64,000 bases of DNA. Source: Paenibacillus sp. MMS18-CY102. GTDB lineage: Bacteria; Bacillota; Bacilli; Paenibacillales; Paenibacillaceae. The notes below the pieces were generated by a model. That model saw nothing but the letters and a program-made list of their open reading frames with translations. It ran no database searches and was not told the DNA's origin. Below, piece by piece: positions 27,052 through 33,485 of this stretch. Location: NCBI RefSeq assembly GCF_009789195.1, contig NZ_WSTC01000003.1, forward strand, positions 62,001 through 126,000. The letters are read 5' to 3'. Every line of letters starts with the position of its first letter. Position 1 is the stretch's first letter. The translations under genes and the position numbers were made by a program.

Positions 27052-27094
27052 ATGACATGTCATCAATAATAGATGTCACGTCATCTAATGTCAA
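27052..27094 (-). promoter_or_regulatory. Promoter with two MarR-type operator boxes
   Basis: On the minus strand, -35 TTGACA (27089-27094), a 17-bp spacer and -10 TATTAT (27066-27071) form a near-consensus promoter. One palindrome, AGATGACGTGACATCT (27071-27086), fills the spacer and a second, ATGACATGTCAT (27052-27063), sits at the expected start of transcription. Both share ATGAC and GTCAT-type half sites. This layout predicts strong repression by the MarR protein of the same operon. Confidence 0.8.
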
Positions 27095-27125
27095 CATCTT
27101 TCATTTTTGCTAAAATCAATCCCAT

Positions 27126-28049
27126 TCACCAATCCGCATCAACTAGCGCACGATTAATGGCGACGCCTGCTTCATAGCCTTCTCCCACTGCACCAGCGAT
27201 GCCTGTGAATCCATGCTTCGCATCACCTACGATATAAAGCCCTTGGATTCGGGTGCGCCCGTGCCCTTTCGTTCGGTACTGGCCGGATTTATCCATCGTT
27301 ATGCCTAGCTGAAGAGGAATGCCGCTCGCCTGATAAGCACCAGTATCAGCCATAAACCCGCCGCTTCTAGCCACTTTCTTCCCATCCGCAAACACGATAT
27401 GCGCTAATTGCCCCTCGATCGACTCAAGTGCAGCAATAGGCTGCTCGATGAGATCGATCCCCCGCTGCGCGAGCTGCTCCCGTTCTTCCGCTTTCAATTC
27501 AGCCGGGCCATCCGAGCATACGATGAGATCATTTGTCCAGTTGTGGATAAGCTTAATATGCGCGAGCAGGCTTGCCCCTCCACCGAATAAAGCTAACGGT
27601 GCGTTGCGCATTTCCCATCCATCACAATAGGGGCAAGGAAATACCGAACGCCCATACACGTCCGCAAGCCCCGGCCACTCTGGCAGCCGCTCTTTCATCC
27701 CTGTCGCAAAAACGGCCACACGGCTATTCGCCACGCTCCCGTTGCTGGCCCTTACTTGAAACCTTCCCTCAATCAGCCGGACCTCCTCAACGGCATCATG
27801 CCAAATCTCTACCAACTCGTATCGGCGCAGCTCCTCCCTTGCAAGCGAACGCAGCGCCTCCGGCTCGATTCCGTCCCGCGATAGAAACCCGTGCGATCGC
27901 TTCGCGGCTGCATTTCGCGGGTTTCCAGCATCGACCACAAGAACCCGCCGCAACGCACGTCCCAGCACTAGCGCTGCGCTCAGCCCCGCCGGCCCTCCAC
28001 CAATAATGGCGACGTCAACCGTCACCTGATCTCCCGTATTTTGACCCAT
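27126..28049 (-). CDS. FAD/NAD(P)-dependent oxidoreductase with CPYC motif
   Basis: The 307-residue flavoprotein belongs to the thioredoxin-reductase-like family: FAD motif DVAIIGGGPAGLSAALVLGR near residue 12, ATGMKERLPEWPG, the redox CPYCDGWE near 138, an NADP-type loop LFGGGASLLAHI, and the C-terminal FAD motif GLYIVGDAKHGFTGIAGAVG. It has CPYC where thioredoxin reductases have CATC, as in many stand-alone relatives that pair with small regulators. No clear ribosome site stands before the ATG at 28049. It is just upstream of the lactonase-marR promoter but transcribed separately. Confidence 0.88.
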   Translation of the reverse strand: MGQNTGDQVTVDVAIIGGGPAGLSAALVLGRALRRVLVVDAGNPRNAAAKRSHGFLSRDGIEPEALRSLAREELRRYELVEIWHDAVEEVRLIEGRFQVRASNGSVANSRVAVFATGMKERLPEWPGLADVYGRSVFPCPYCDGWEMRNAPLALFGGGASLLAHIKLIHNWTNDLIVCSDGPAELKAEEREQLAQRGIDLIEQPIAALESIEGQLAHIVFADGKKVARSGGFMADTGAYQASGIPLQLGITMDKSGQYRTKGHGRTRIQGLYIVGDAKHGFTGIAGAVGEGYEAGVAINRALVDADW

Positions 28050-28124
28050 TTCGCGGCGCCGCCCCTTTCCATCTCACATTAGCGTGCGCCAATTTTCGCT
28101 ATTTCGTGCATGGATTTGCAAATA

Positions 28125-28162
28125 AAACGGCAAAACAAGGCGCACCCGCAGGTGGGTACGCC
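28125..28162 (-). terminator. Possible terminator or leader hairpin before the CPYC flavoprotein
   Basis: On the minus strand GGCGTACCC pairs with GGGTGCGCC (28139-28162, one mismatch), followed by TTGTTTTG. It lies 75 nt before the flavoprotein start, so it may end readthrough from the right or attenuate this gene. Confidence 0.55.
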
Positions 28163-28170
28163 CAAATAGT

Positions 28171-28207
28171 TAGAGAAACCCGCGTTTTTTGAAACGGCGT
28201 GTTTCTC
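28171..28207. repeat. GAGAAAC/GTTTCTC inverted repeat
   Basis: GAGAAAC and GTTTCTC bracket a 23-bp centre that itself has GTTT/AAAC pairing. It lies just before the 51-bp tandem array. Confidence 0.5.
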
Positions 28208-28223
28208 TTTTGTTATGAATCAT

Positions 28224-28575
28224 GCTATAGCGCGTTTACGAGCTGAATAGGGCAAGGTTTTCTTCCCTATTCGTGCTCTAGTGCGCTAACGAGCTGAATA
28301 GGGTAGATTTTTCTTCCCTATTCGTGCTCTAGCGCGCTAACGAGCTGTATAGGGTACATTTTTCTTCCCTATTCGTGCTCTAGTGCGCTAACGAGCTGAA
28401 TAGGGCAGATTTTTCTTCCCTATTCGTGCTCTAGCGCGCTAACGAGCTGTATAGGGTACATTTTTCTTCCCTATTCGTGCTCTAGCGCGCTAACCGGCTG
28501 AATAAGGCAGGTTTTTCTTCCCTATTCTCGCTATAGCTCGTTAACCGGCAAAATAGGGCAGGTATTTCTGCTCTG
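28224..28575. repeat. 51-bp tandem repeat, about 6.9 units
   Basis: Units start at 28224, 28275, 28326, 28377, 28428, 28479 and 28530, always 51 bp apart. Each holds two dyads: GCTCTAGCGCGCTAACGAGC (GCTC/GAGC around a TAGCGCGCTA palindrome) and GAATAGGG-N12-CCCTATTC. Inner units differ mainly by GAA/GTA and TAGA/TACA changes; the first and last are most diverged. The frame is not coding. It sits in a 732-bp gap between two minus genes, and unit number may vary between strains. Confidence 0.92.
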
Positions 28576-28694
28576 CAGACATAAAGCAGGCTGTCGAGAT
28601 TTTCTCGACGGCCTCCCGGGGGTACACGCTTGCATGATTACAACTTGTTAGTTTATGTTTCACTGATCAACAAGCCATTTGGAAAAATTCACTT

Positions 28695-28760
28695 TTATTC
28701 ACATCTGAGTTTAATTATACAGAACTCATCCACAGCCTTGTGTGTGAATAATGTGGATAA
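28695..28760. repeat. DnaA-box array A
   Basis: Matches to TTATNCACA occur at 28695-28703 (plus), 28743-28751 and 28752-28760 (minus), with one-mismatch boxes at 28715-28723 and 28726-28734 (plus). The last four have the same spacing as those at 30502-30547. DnaA binds such boxes at oriC and at control sites elsewhere. No dnaA or dnaN is in the window, so a non-oriC role is more likely, if any. Confidence 0.65.
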
Positions 28761-28781
28761 GTTGTGCAAAAGCTAGCATAA

Positions 28782-29552
28782 CTATGCCTCAGCATCCACG
28801 CGATTACAATGAATGTGCATAGCCTCCCGCATAAACGAAGCAAGCCCTGGTGCGTACTTGTCGATATTTTTCGTAAACCTCGGGTCATTTACGTACATAT
28901 CCCCAAGCCCCCGGTAGATCTGGGTGGAGCAAGCATAATAGTTATCCGTAATATGCTGGCGATGGCTTGCTATGATCGATTGCGCTTGCCCATCGTCTGG
29001 CCCATATGGCATACGCTCGATCAACCCCTCATAAATGCGCTGCTCTGATGCCTTAATTCGTTTCCAATCCTCTTCCTTATACTGCGCAGTCTTGCGGGCT
29101 GATTCCTTATAAGCGTCCGTATTGCCCCAACGCTGCTGCACCTCTTGCTCGTATTTCTTCTGATGCTCTTCGATTTCTGTCCTATCAAATGGCTCAAACA
29201 TATCTTGCTTGCTCATCGCGTAGCCTCCTTCAATCGATTGAAGCGACTGCTCCACCGATTGGATGATTTGTTCGAGGCGATGCTTTTTCTTGCATAGAAG
29301 CTCCTTATGAAGGATCAAGGCCTGCTTGCGGTCATACCGCGAATCGTCCAATATGGCCCGCACCTCCTGCAGCGGAAGCTCCAGCTCCTTGAAAAACAAA
29401 ATTTGCTGCAGCCGCTCAAGATCCGCTTCACTGTATAGCCGATACCCATTATCTCCAATCGCAGCTGGCTTCAGCAGCCCGATCTCATCATAATGGTGCA
29501 GCGCCCGAACGCTGACTCCAGCTAATGCCGCGACTTCCTTCACTTTGTACAT
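28782..29552 (-). CDS. MerR-family regulator with TipAS ligand domain
   Basis: Residues 1-70 are a MerR helix-turn-helix (YKVKEVAALAGVSVRALHHY, GLLKPAAIGDNGYRLYSEAD), residues 75-110 the dimer coiled coil, and residues 120-256 an all-alpha TipAS-like domain (MFEPFDRTEIEEHQ, YKESARKTAQYKEEDW, YVNDPRFTKNIDKYAPGLA). TipA/Mta-type proteins bind antibiotics or other hydrophobic molecules and activate exporters and themselves. Its own promoter has the 19-bp spacer typical of MerR targets (29574-29604). GAGGTG precedes the ATG at 29552. Confidence 0.92.
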   Translation of the reverse strand: MYKVKEVAALAGVSVRALHHYDEIGLLKPAAIGDNGYRLYSEADLERLQQILFFKELELPLQEVRAILDDSRYDRKQALILHKELLCKKKHRLEQIIQSVEQSLQSIEGGYAMSKQDMFEPFDRTEIEEHQKKYEQEVQQRWGNTDAYKESARKTAQYKEEDWKRIKASEQRIYEGLIERMPYGPDDGQAQSIIASHRQHITDNYYACSTQIYRGLGDMYVNDPRFTKNIDKYAPGLASFMREAMHIHCNRVDAEA

Positions 29553-29573
29553 CTTGCATCACCTCTTAGTTGC

Positions 29574-29604
29574 ATCGTAAAGGATCACGTAACGTGAGAG
29601 TCAA
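29574..29604 (-). promoter_or_regulatory. MerR-type promoter with 19-bp spacer
   Basis: On the minus strand, -35 TTGACT (29599-29604) and -10 TACGAT (29574-29579) are 19 bp apart, and the spacer begins with the dyad CTCACGTTACGTGAT (29584-29598). The long spacer that MerR proteins untwist strongly suggests autoactivation by the MerR/TipAS protein. The operator overlaps the stop codon of the upstream AraC gene. Confidence 0.8.
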
Positions 29605-30430
29605 CTCTATTTTGCGCCACCCGCACCCGATATTCCTCAGGCGACATGCCTACTGCCGTCTTGAAGGCGTGGATGAAGTGCGCCTGATCATAATAGCCCA
29701 GCTCCATCGCCAAGGCGGGCCAGTCCAGCTCTGCGCCAACGGCCAGCTTCTCAATCGCTTCATGCAGCCTGTACCGTTGAATAACCCATTTCGGCCCGAC
29801 GCCAACATATTGGCTGAACAGCCGCTGCAGCGACCTTTTGTTCATCGCTAGATCGCCCATCACTTGGCCAACCTTCGTAATGGACCGATCGGTCATCATC
29901 CGTTCTGCGATGTCTTGAATAACAGCGAGATTAGGGTCAGGCTCTGGCAATATCCCCAGTAAAAAACGGTCCACACATGCCGCCCTCTCCGAAGGGTGCT
30001 GCTGGCTGAACACCTCCGACTCCATCTGGCGGCTGTCGAAGCCAAATGCAGCCTCGAATGGAATGAACGTATCGGTCAACTCGCTAACTGGCTTGCGCCA
30101 GAACGGATAAAATCCGCCAGGCTGGAACAAAACGCCGACGACACTGCCCTTCCCTTGCAGCACTTGAGCCGTGCGTTGGTTCGAAATGCCTTGAACGCTC
30201 GTCGCCCCTGGCATGAACACGAGATTCACGCACGGAGGCTGAATCACTTCCTGCTTGAACGGATGCTGGTCCTCCAAATCCCATTCCACCACCCAATAAT
30301 GCCGTACGAAAGGGGCAAGCGCTTCCGAGGGGAAGTGCCTCGTTATCGAAAATTTCTGCTTCCCTTCGCTCAGGTGCAGAATCGCTTTATCCGTTACGCT
30401 CAGATCATTCGCACTGTTGCTGTTGCGCAA
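29585..30430 (-). CDS. AraC-family regulator with DUF6597-like sensor
   Basis: The 281-residue product has an N-terminal region (RHFPSEALAPFVRHYWVVEW, QPPCVNLVFMPGATSV, VVGVLFQPGGFYPFW) like the DUF6597 domain and a C-terminal AraC helix-turn-helix (MAMNKRSLQRLFSQYVGV-type segment, then LAMELGYYDQAHFIHAFKTA and MSPEEYR). The frame is open to 30520 but passes through array B; GAGGAGG followed by TTG at 30430 is the only good start. It directly precedes the MerR gene on the same strand, whose promoter lies in its 3' end. Confidence 0.88.
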   Translation of the reverse strand: MRNSNSANDLSVTDKAILHLSEGKQKFSITRHFPSEALAPFVRHYWVVEWDLEDQHPFKQEVIQPPCVNLVFMPGATSVQGISNQRTAQVLQGKGSVVGVLFQPGGFYPFWRKPVSELTDTFIPFEAAFGFDSRQMESEVFSQQHPSERAACVDRFLLGILPEPDPNLAVIQDIAERMMTDRSITKVGQVMGDLAMNKRSLQRLFSQYVGVGPKWVIQRYRLHEAIEKLAVGAELDWPALAMELGYYDQAHFIHAFKTAVGMSPEEYRVRVAQNRVDSHVT

Positions 30431-30501
30431 GGCTGCTCCTCCTCTGTCCACTATCCTTATAGCTATAGTTAAACCAGAATGAGGAAACATTAGCAAGCTG
30501 G

Positions 30502-30547
30502 TTATACAGATGTTGTCCACAACTTGTTCTGTGAATACTGTGGATAA
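30502..30547. repeat. DnaA-box array B
   Basis: One exact TTATNCACA box (30539-30547, minus) and three one-mismatch boxes (30502-30510 and 30513-30521 plus, 30530-30538 minus). Orientation and spacing equal those in array A, so the two 46-bp blocks share a design. It lies just upstream of the AraC gene. Confidence 0.6.
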
Positions 30548-30584
30548 AATTCGGGATAACTTTCCTTTTTAGTTGAAGCTAGAA

Positions 30585-30622
30585 AAACAAAAAAGGAACT
30601 TGCTAGGCGAAGCAAGCTCCTT
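30585..30622 (-). terminator. Rho-independent terminator of the dioxygenase gene
   Basis: On the minus strand AAGGAGCTTGCT pairs with AGCAAGTTCCTT (30593-30622, one mismatch), followed by a T-rich tail. It is 11 nt beyond the dioxygenase stop. Confidence 0.88.
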
Positions 30623-30632
30623 GATGTATAAG

Positions 30633-31403
30633 TTAAAATTTCATGCACATATAGCTGAGCGAGCCCATCTCATAGCTGCGGTGGATAATTTCCGGCTGCC
30701 GATCAGGATCACCACTGCCATATGCAATATACATGGGTACAAAATGCTCCGGCCGTGGAACGGCTAACCGCCCGTTAGGCGCCTGCGTATCATAGTGGAA
30801 CAACGCCTCTAGATCGCGTTTGGCCATATGGTCGACCAGCCAATCGTCAAAATCGATCGCCCACTGCTCCGGCTCGCCGCCGCCCCAGCGAAGCTGCTGG
30901 AAGTTATGCACCGTCGCTCCGCTGCCGATAAGCAGCACATCCTCTTCACCAATGCCACGAAGCGCTTCGCCGACGCGATATTGGTACTCCGCCGTCTGGA
31001 ACGGCTGAACGGATACTTGCACCACTGGAATATCTGCGTCTGGGAACAACCGGGACAGCACGACCCATGAACCGTGGTCGAGGCCACGTTTTTGATCATA
31101 TTGAACAGGAATGCCATGCTCGCTCAGTCGGCGTCCTACGTCCTCAGCGAGCGAGGGCGAGCCCGGTGCTGGATAAGTTTTCTCAAACAGTTCGCGCGGG
31201 AAACCGCCAAAATCATAAATCGTATCGTAAGGGCCTTCCGTAGATGAAATCGTCAATACATCAGTTTCCCAATGCGCGGTAAAAATAACGATAGCCTTCG
31301 GCCGCCCAATCGTTGCACCATAGGAGGACAAAAACAGTCCGCATTCATTATCCTCAATCGCCATCATAGGTGAGCCATGTCCAATAAACAGTGCTGGCAT
31401 CAT
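30633..31403 (-). CDS. Class III extradiol dioxygenase, DODA/YgiD-like
   Basis: The 256-residue protein has the LigB-type metal ligands: FIGHGSPMMA near residue 8, IFTAHWETD near 43, RGLDHGSWVVL near 107 and HFVPMYIAYGSG near 220. The family opens catechol rings, for example of DOPA or other 1,2-diphenols, with a zinc or iron site. The ATG at 31403 follows GAGGGGG. It is divergent from an HxlR-type regulator of the kind that senses quinones or electrophiles, which suggests a catechol or quinone response. Confidence 0.9.
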   Translation of the reverse strand: MMPALFIGHGSPMMAIEDNECGLFLSSYGATIGRPKAIVIFTAHWETDVLTISSTEGPYDTIYDFGGFPRELFEKTYPAPGSPSLAEDVGRRLSEHGIPVQYDQKRGLDHGSWVVLSRLFPDADIPVVQVSVQPFQTAEYQYRVGEALRGIGEEDVLLIGSGATVHNFQQLRWGGGEPEQWAIDFDDWLVDHMAKRDLEALFHYDTQAPNGRLAVPRPEHFVPMYIAYGSGDPDRQPEIIHRSYEMGSLSYMCMKF

Positions 31404-31430
31404 GATTGTGAATCCCCCTCACTAATAGAT

Positions 31431-31456
31431 AACTAATTACTTTATGTAAGTTAGTT
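31431..31456. promoter_or_regulatory. Candidate HxlR operator between dioxygenase and hxlR genes
   Basis: AACTAATTAC and GTAAGTTAGTT are reverse complements apart from one base and flank TTTAT. A related half site, AACTAACTA, lies at about 31499. The dyad lies downstream of a -35-like TTGACT (31477-31482) for the dioxygenase gene, a position suited to repression. Confidence 0.6.
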
Positions 31457-31555
31457 TAGAATATGAACCACATTAAAGTCAACGGTGTCCTGATGAAACT
31501 AACTATATTTTCTTTAGTAAACTTGCTATAATACACATATCGAGGTGATAAGAGG

Positions 31556-31864
31556 ATGAACGGGACCGCCCTATGCCCCCGCTTTGAGAAAGCTGTCAGC
31601 ATGTTGAGCAAACGTTGGGTTTCGCTTATCGTATTTCAATTGCTTCCCGGACCGCGCAGGTTCTGTGCGCTTGAAGCCTCCCTTCCCAATATTAGCGGCC
31701 GGCTGCTGTCGGAACGGCTGAAGGAACTGGAGCAGGAAGGGATCGTTCGAAGAGAAGTATTCCCCGAAACGCCCGTTCGAATCGAATATTCGTTAACGAG
31801 CAAGGGACAAGCGCTTGCTCCTATACTCAATGAAATCGGCCACTGGTCCTCCAGTTGGCTGTAA
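31556..31864 (+). CDS. HxlR-family regulator
   Basis: This 102-residue winged helix has CPRFEKAVSMLSKRW at the N terminus, including the single conserved Cys used by YodB-type redox regulators, then FCALEASLPNISGRLLSERL and VEYSL-type wing residues. It probably represses the divergent dioxygenase and itself and lets go on modification of Cys7 by quinones or aldehydes; this is inference from the family. A TATAAT at 31527-31532 and GAGGTGAT before the ATG support the start. Confidence 0.88.
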   Translation: MNGTALCPRFEKAVSMLSKRWVSLIVFQLLPGPRRFCALEASLPNISGRLLSERLKELEQEGIVRREVFPETPVRIEYSLTSKGQALAPILNEIGHWSSSWL

Positions 31865-31883
31865 GGGATTCATCACAAACTCC

Positions 31884-31930
31884 AAAAAGCCGTCCTCTTA
31901 GCTGATCGCATCAGCAGAGGACGGCTTTTT
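31884..31930. terminator. Bidirectional rho-independent terminator
   Basis: AAAAAGCCGTCCTCT (31884-31898) pairs perfectly with AGAGGACGGCTTTTT (31916-31930). It serves hxlR on plus and the FAH-family gene on minus. Confidence 0.95.
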
Positions 31931-31953
31931 CACTCAAATGGCATAGCGTTGCG

Positions 31954-32586
31954 TTACAATGACACTTTCAGTGGGCCAAATGATTCGCCATGGAGCACAA
32001 GCATCAGTTCGTCCCCATCCTTAACCGAGCCAACCCCTGCGGGCGTACCCGTATAAATAATATCGCCTTCTCCCAAGCCGAACGTTTCGCCAATATACGT
32101 GACCAGCCGTTCAATCGGGAAAATCATATCGCGCGGGCTGCCTGCCTGCACCGTCTCCCCGTTGCACAGCAGTTGGAAATTCAGCGAAGCGAATGCTTCT
32201 GCGCCCGGGAACGGCTGAAACGGCGATAACACCGCCGAATGCTTAAATCCTTTGGCTAGCAGCCATGGATGCCGCTTCTCCTTCAATACAGACTGAACAT
32301 CACGCGCCGTCCAATCGATGCCGATTGCAAGCCCATCGACAATTTGGCCGACTGGCACCCCCGGCTCATAAGCACGTCCAATGCGGACGACTAACTCTGC
32401 CTCATAATGAATCGCCCCAATTCCAGCGGGCAGCCTCAGCTCCCCTTCAGCCGGATGCAGCGCATGCGTCGGCTTAGAGAAAATCATTGGCTCCTCCGGC
32501 ACATCATTGCCCAGCTCTTGGGCATGAAGTGCGTAATTGCGCCCTACGCAATAGATGTTTCGAATCGCCTCGAATGTGTTCGCCAT
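31954..32586 (-). CDS. Fumarylacetoacetate hydrolase family protein
   Basis: The 210-residue protein has the FAH pattern: [27 protein letters not shown], the metal-binding [12 protein letters not shown] and IDWTARDVQ, and [17 protein letters not shown]. Small members are acylpyruvate hydrolases, or oxaloacetate tautomerase-like, with Mg2+ bound by two Glu and one Asp. It could act on ring-cleavage products of the nearby dioxygenase, though the genes are not in one operon. AAGGAAGG precedes the ATG at 32586. Confidence 0.92.
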   Translation of the reverse strand: MANTFEAIRNIYCVGRNYALHAQELGNDVPEEPMIFSKPTHALHPAEGELRLPAGIGAIHYEAELVVRIGRAYEPGVPVGQIVDGLAIGIDWTARDVQSVLKEKRHPWLLAKGFKHSAVLSPFQPFPGAEAFASLNFQLLCNGETVQAGSPRDMIFPIERLVTYIGETFGLGEGDIIYTGTPAGVGSVKDGDELMLVLHGESFGPLKVSL

Positions 32587-33020
32587 GTTCGTCCAGCCCT
32601 TCCTTCCTTATTTAACAGATAATATCGAAGATAAACTATTGTAATAGGGTAAGTATGGCTCAGATCCACGACGTATAAACACGGGACATTTGGTACTTGT
32701 CAGAAACTAATAACCCCCTAGTGGCACGAGTTTCGATAAATTTAGGCATGATCTTAAAAAAGAAAATAAGTAAAAATTTACATATGTACCTATAAAGATA
32801 AGTATTGTAAAATTAATACAAATTCAGTAAATTTGTACTCAGGTCACAGATACTCCTTTATATGGACTCGAGTGACGAACTAAAATAGTTGTTGTGATGG
32901 GTGTGACGAGTAGGAATCCGGATATGAAATGGTGACCACTTGAAAAACAAAAATGTTGAATAGCTGGCCAGCTAACATAATCCCCACAACCACTATTAAT
33001 TTGGGAGGAATTAAGTTATT
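32587..33020. other. AT-rich intergenic region before the bacteriocin gene
   Basis: No gene is seen in these 434 bp. Base composition drops sharply compared with the left. Dyads include ACAAATT-N5-AATTTGT at 32818-32836 and the perfect palindrome TAGCTGGCCAGCTA at 32961-32974, followed by a -10-like CATAAT at 32975-32980. The palindrome could be an operator of the bacteriocin operon; no strong -35 was found. Confidence 0.5.
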
Positions 33021-33386
33021 ATGAATAAAATGAAAAGTTTGTTACTTTCTGCCTTTGTTGCTGTAAGTGTTTTATCGGTATCTTCCTCTGCATTTGCTGC
33101 TACCTATACCTATAGCAGCAGCAATATTGGCTTTGCTCATGATTGGGAGTTAACAGCATCAGGTGGCAGCGGGGCTGCTACCTGGGAAATCGAGTATGGT
33201 TACGATACAGCTTGGACCAACGAAGACTATACTCATACTTACCATAATTCCCTGTCACATACAGCAAAAGTTCTAAATGGTGCTACCGCTAGTAATGAAC
33301 ATACGGACTCTGACAGTGCTGGAAGCTGGGCTGGCATTGAAGTTAAGCATTCAGGTAGTCTTGTTTACTACAAAATCGTCTTTTAA
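33021..33386 (+). CDS. Lactococcin-972-like secreted bacteriocin
   Basis: The 121-residue precursor has a Sec signal (KMKSLLLSAFVAVSVLSV, cleavage after AFA at residue 26) and a mature part of 95 residues. It shows the family signature in loose form: a Gly-rich start, TWEIEYGYDTAWTNEDYTH, YHNSLSHTAKVLNG, and AGSWAGIEVKHSG. Lactococcin 972 blocks septum formation by binding lipid II; whether this one does so is unknown. The call rests largely on the next two genes, which are the usual partners. Mature length exceeds the 66 residues of lactococcin 972. GGGAGG lies 12 nt before the ATG. Confidence 0.8.
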   Translation: MNKMKSLLLSAFVAVSVLSVSSSAFAATYTYSSSNIGFAHDWELTASGGSGAATWEIEYGYDTAWTNEDYTHTYHNSLSHTAKVLNGATASNEHTDSDSAGSWAGIEVKHSGSLVYYKIVF

Positions 33387-33421
33387 TTAAAAGACTACAA
33401 TCATGAGTTAATTCTATGTTG

Positions 33422-33466
33422 AAGATGTTACCGTTCAGTTGCCTTGCAATTGAACGGTAACATCTT
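33422..33466 (+). terminator. Hairpin between bacteriocin and transporter genes
   Basis: AAGATGTTACCGTTCA (33422-33437) pairs perfectly over 16 bp with 33451-33466, and GTTG/CAAT extend the stem inward. The tail GTTCTCT is poorly U-rich, so partial termination or 3'-end protection of the peptide message is likely, letting some transcript reach the transporter genes. Confidence 0.75.
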
Positions 33467-33485
33467 GTTCTCTGGAGGTTACACT

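Noticed and set aside
28224-28575. CRISPR array
   Set aside because: The 51-bp units are contiguous, with no unique spacers and no cas genes.
28690-30550. Chromosomal origin of replication
   Set aside because: DnaA boxes are present, but there is no dnaA, dnaN, gyrB or AT-rich unwinding region with DnaA trios nearby.
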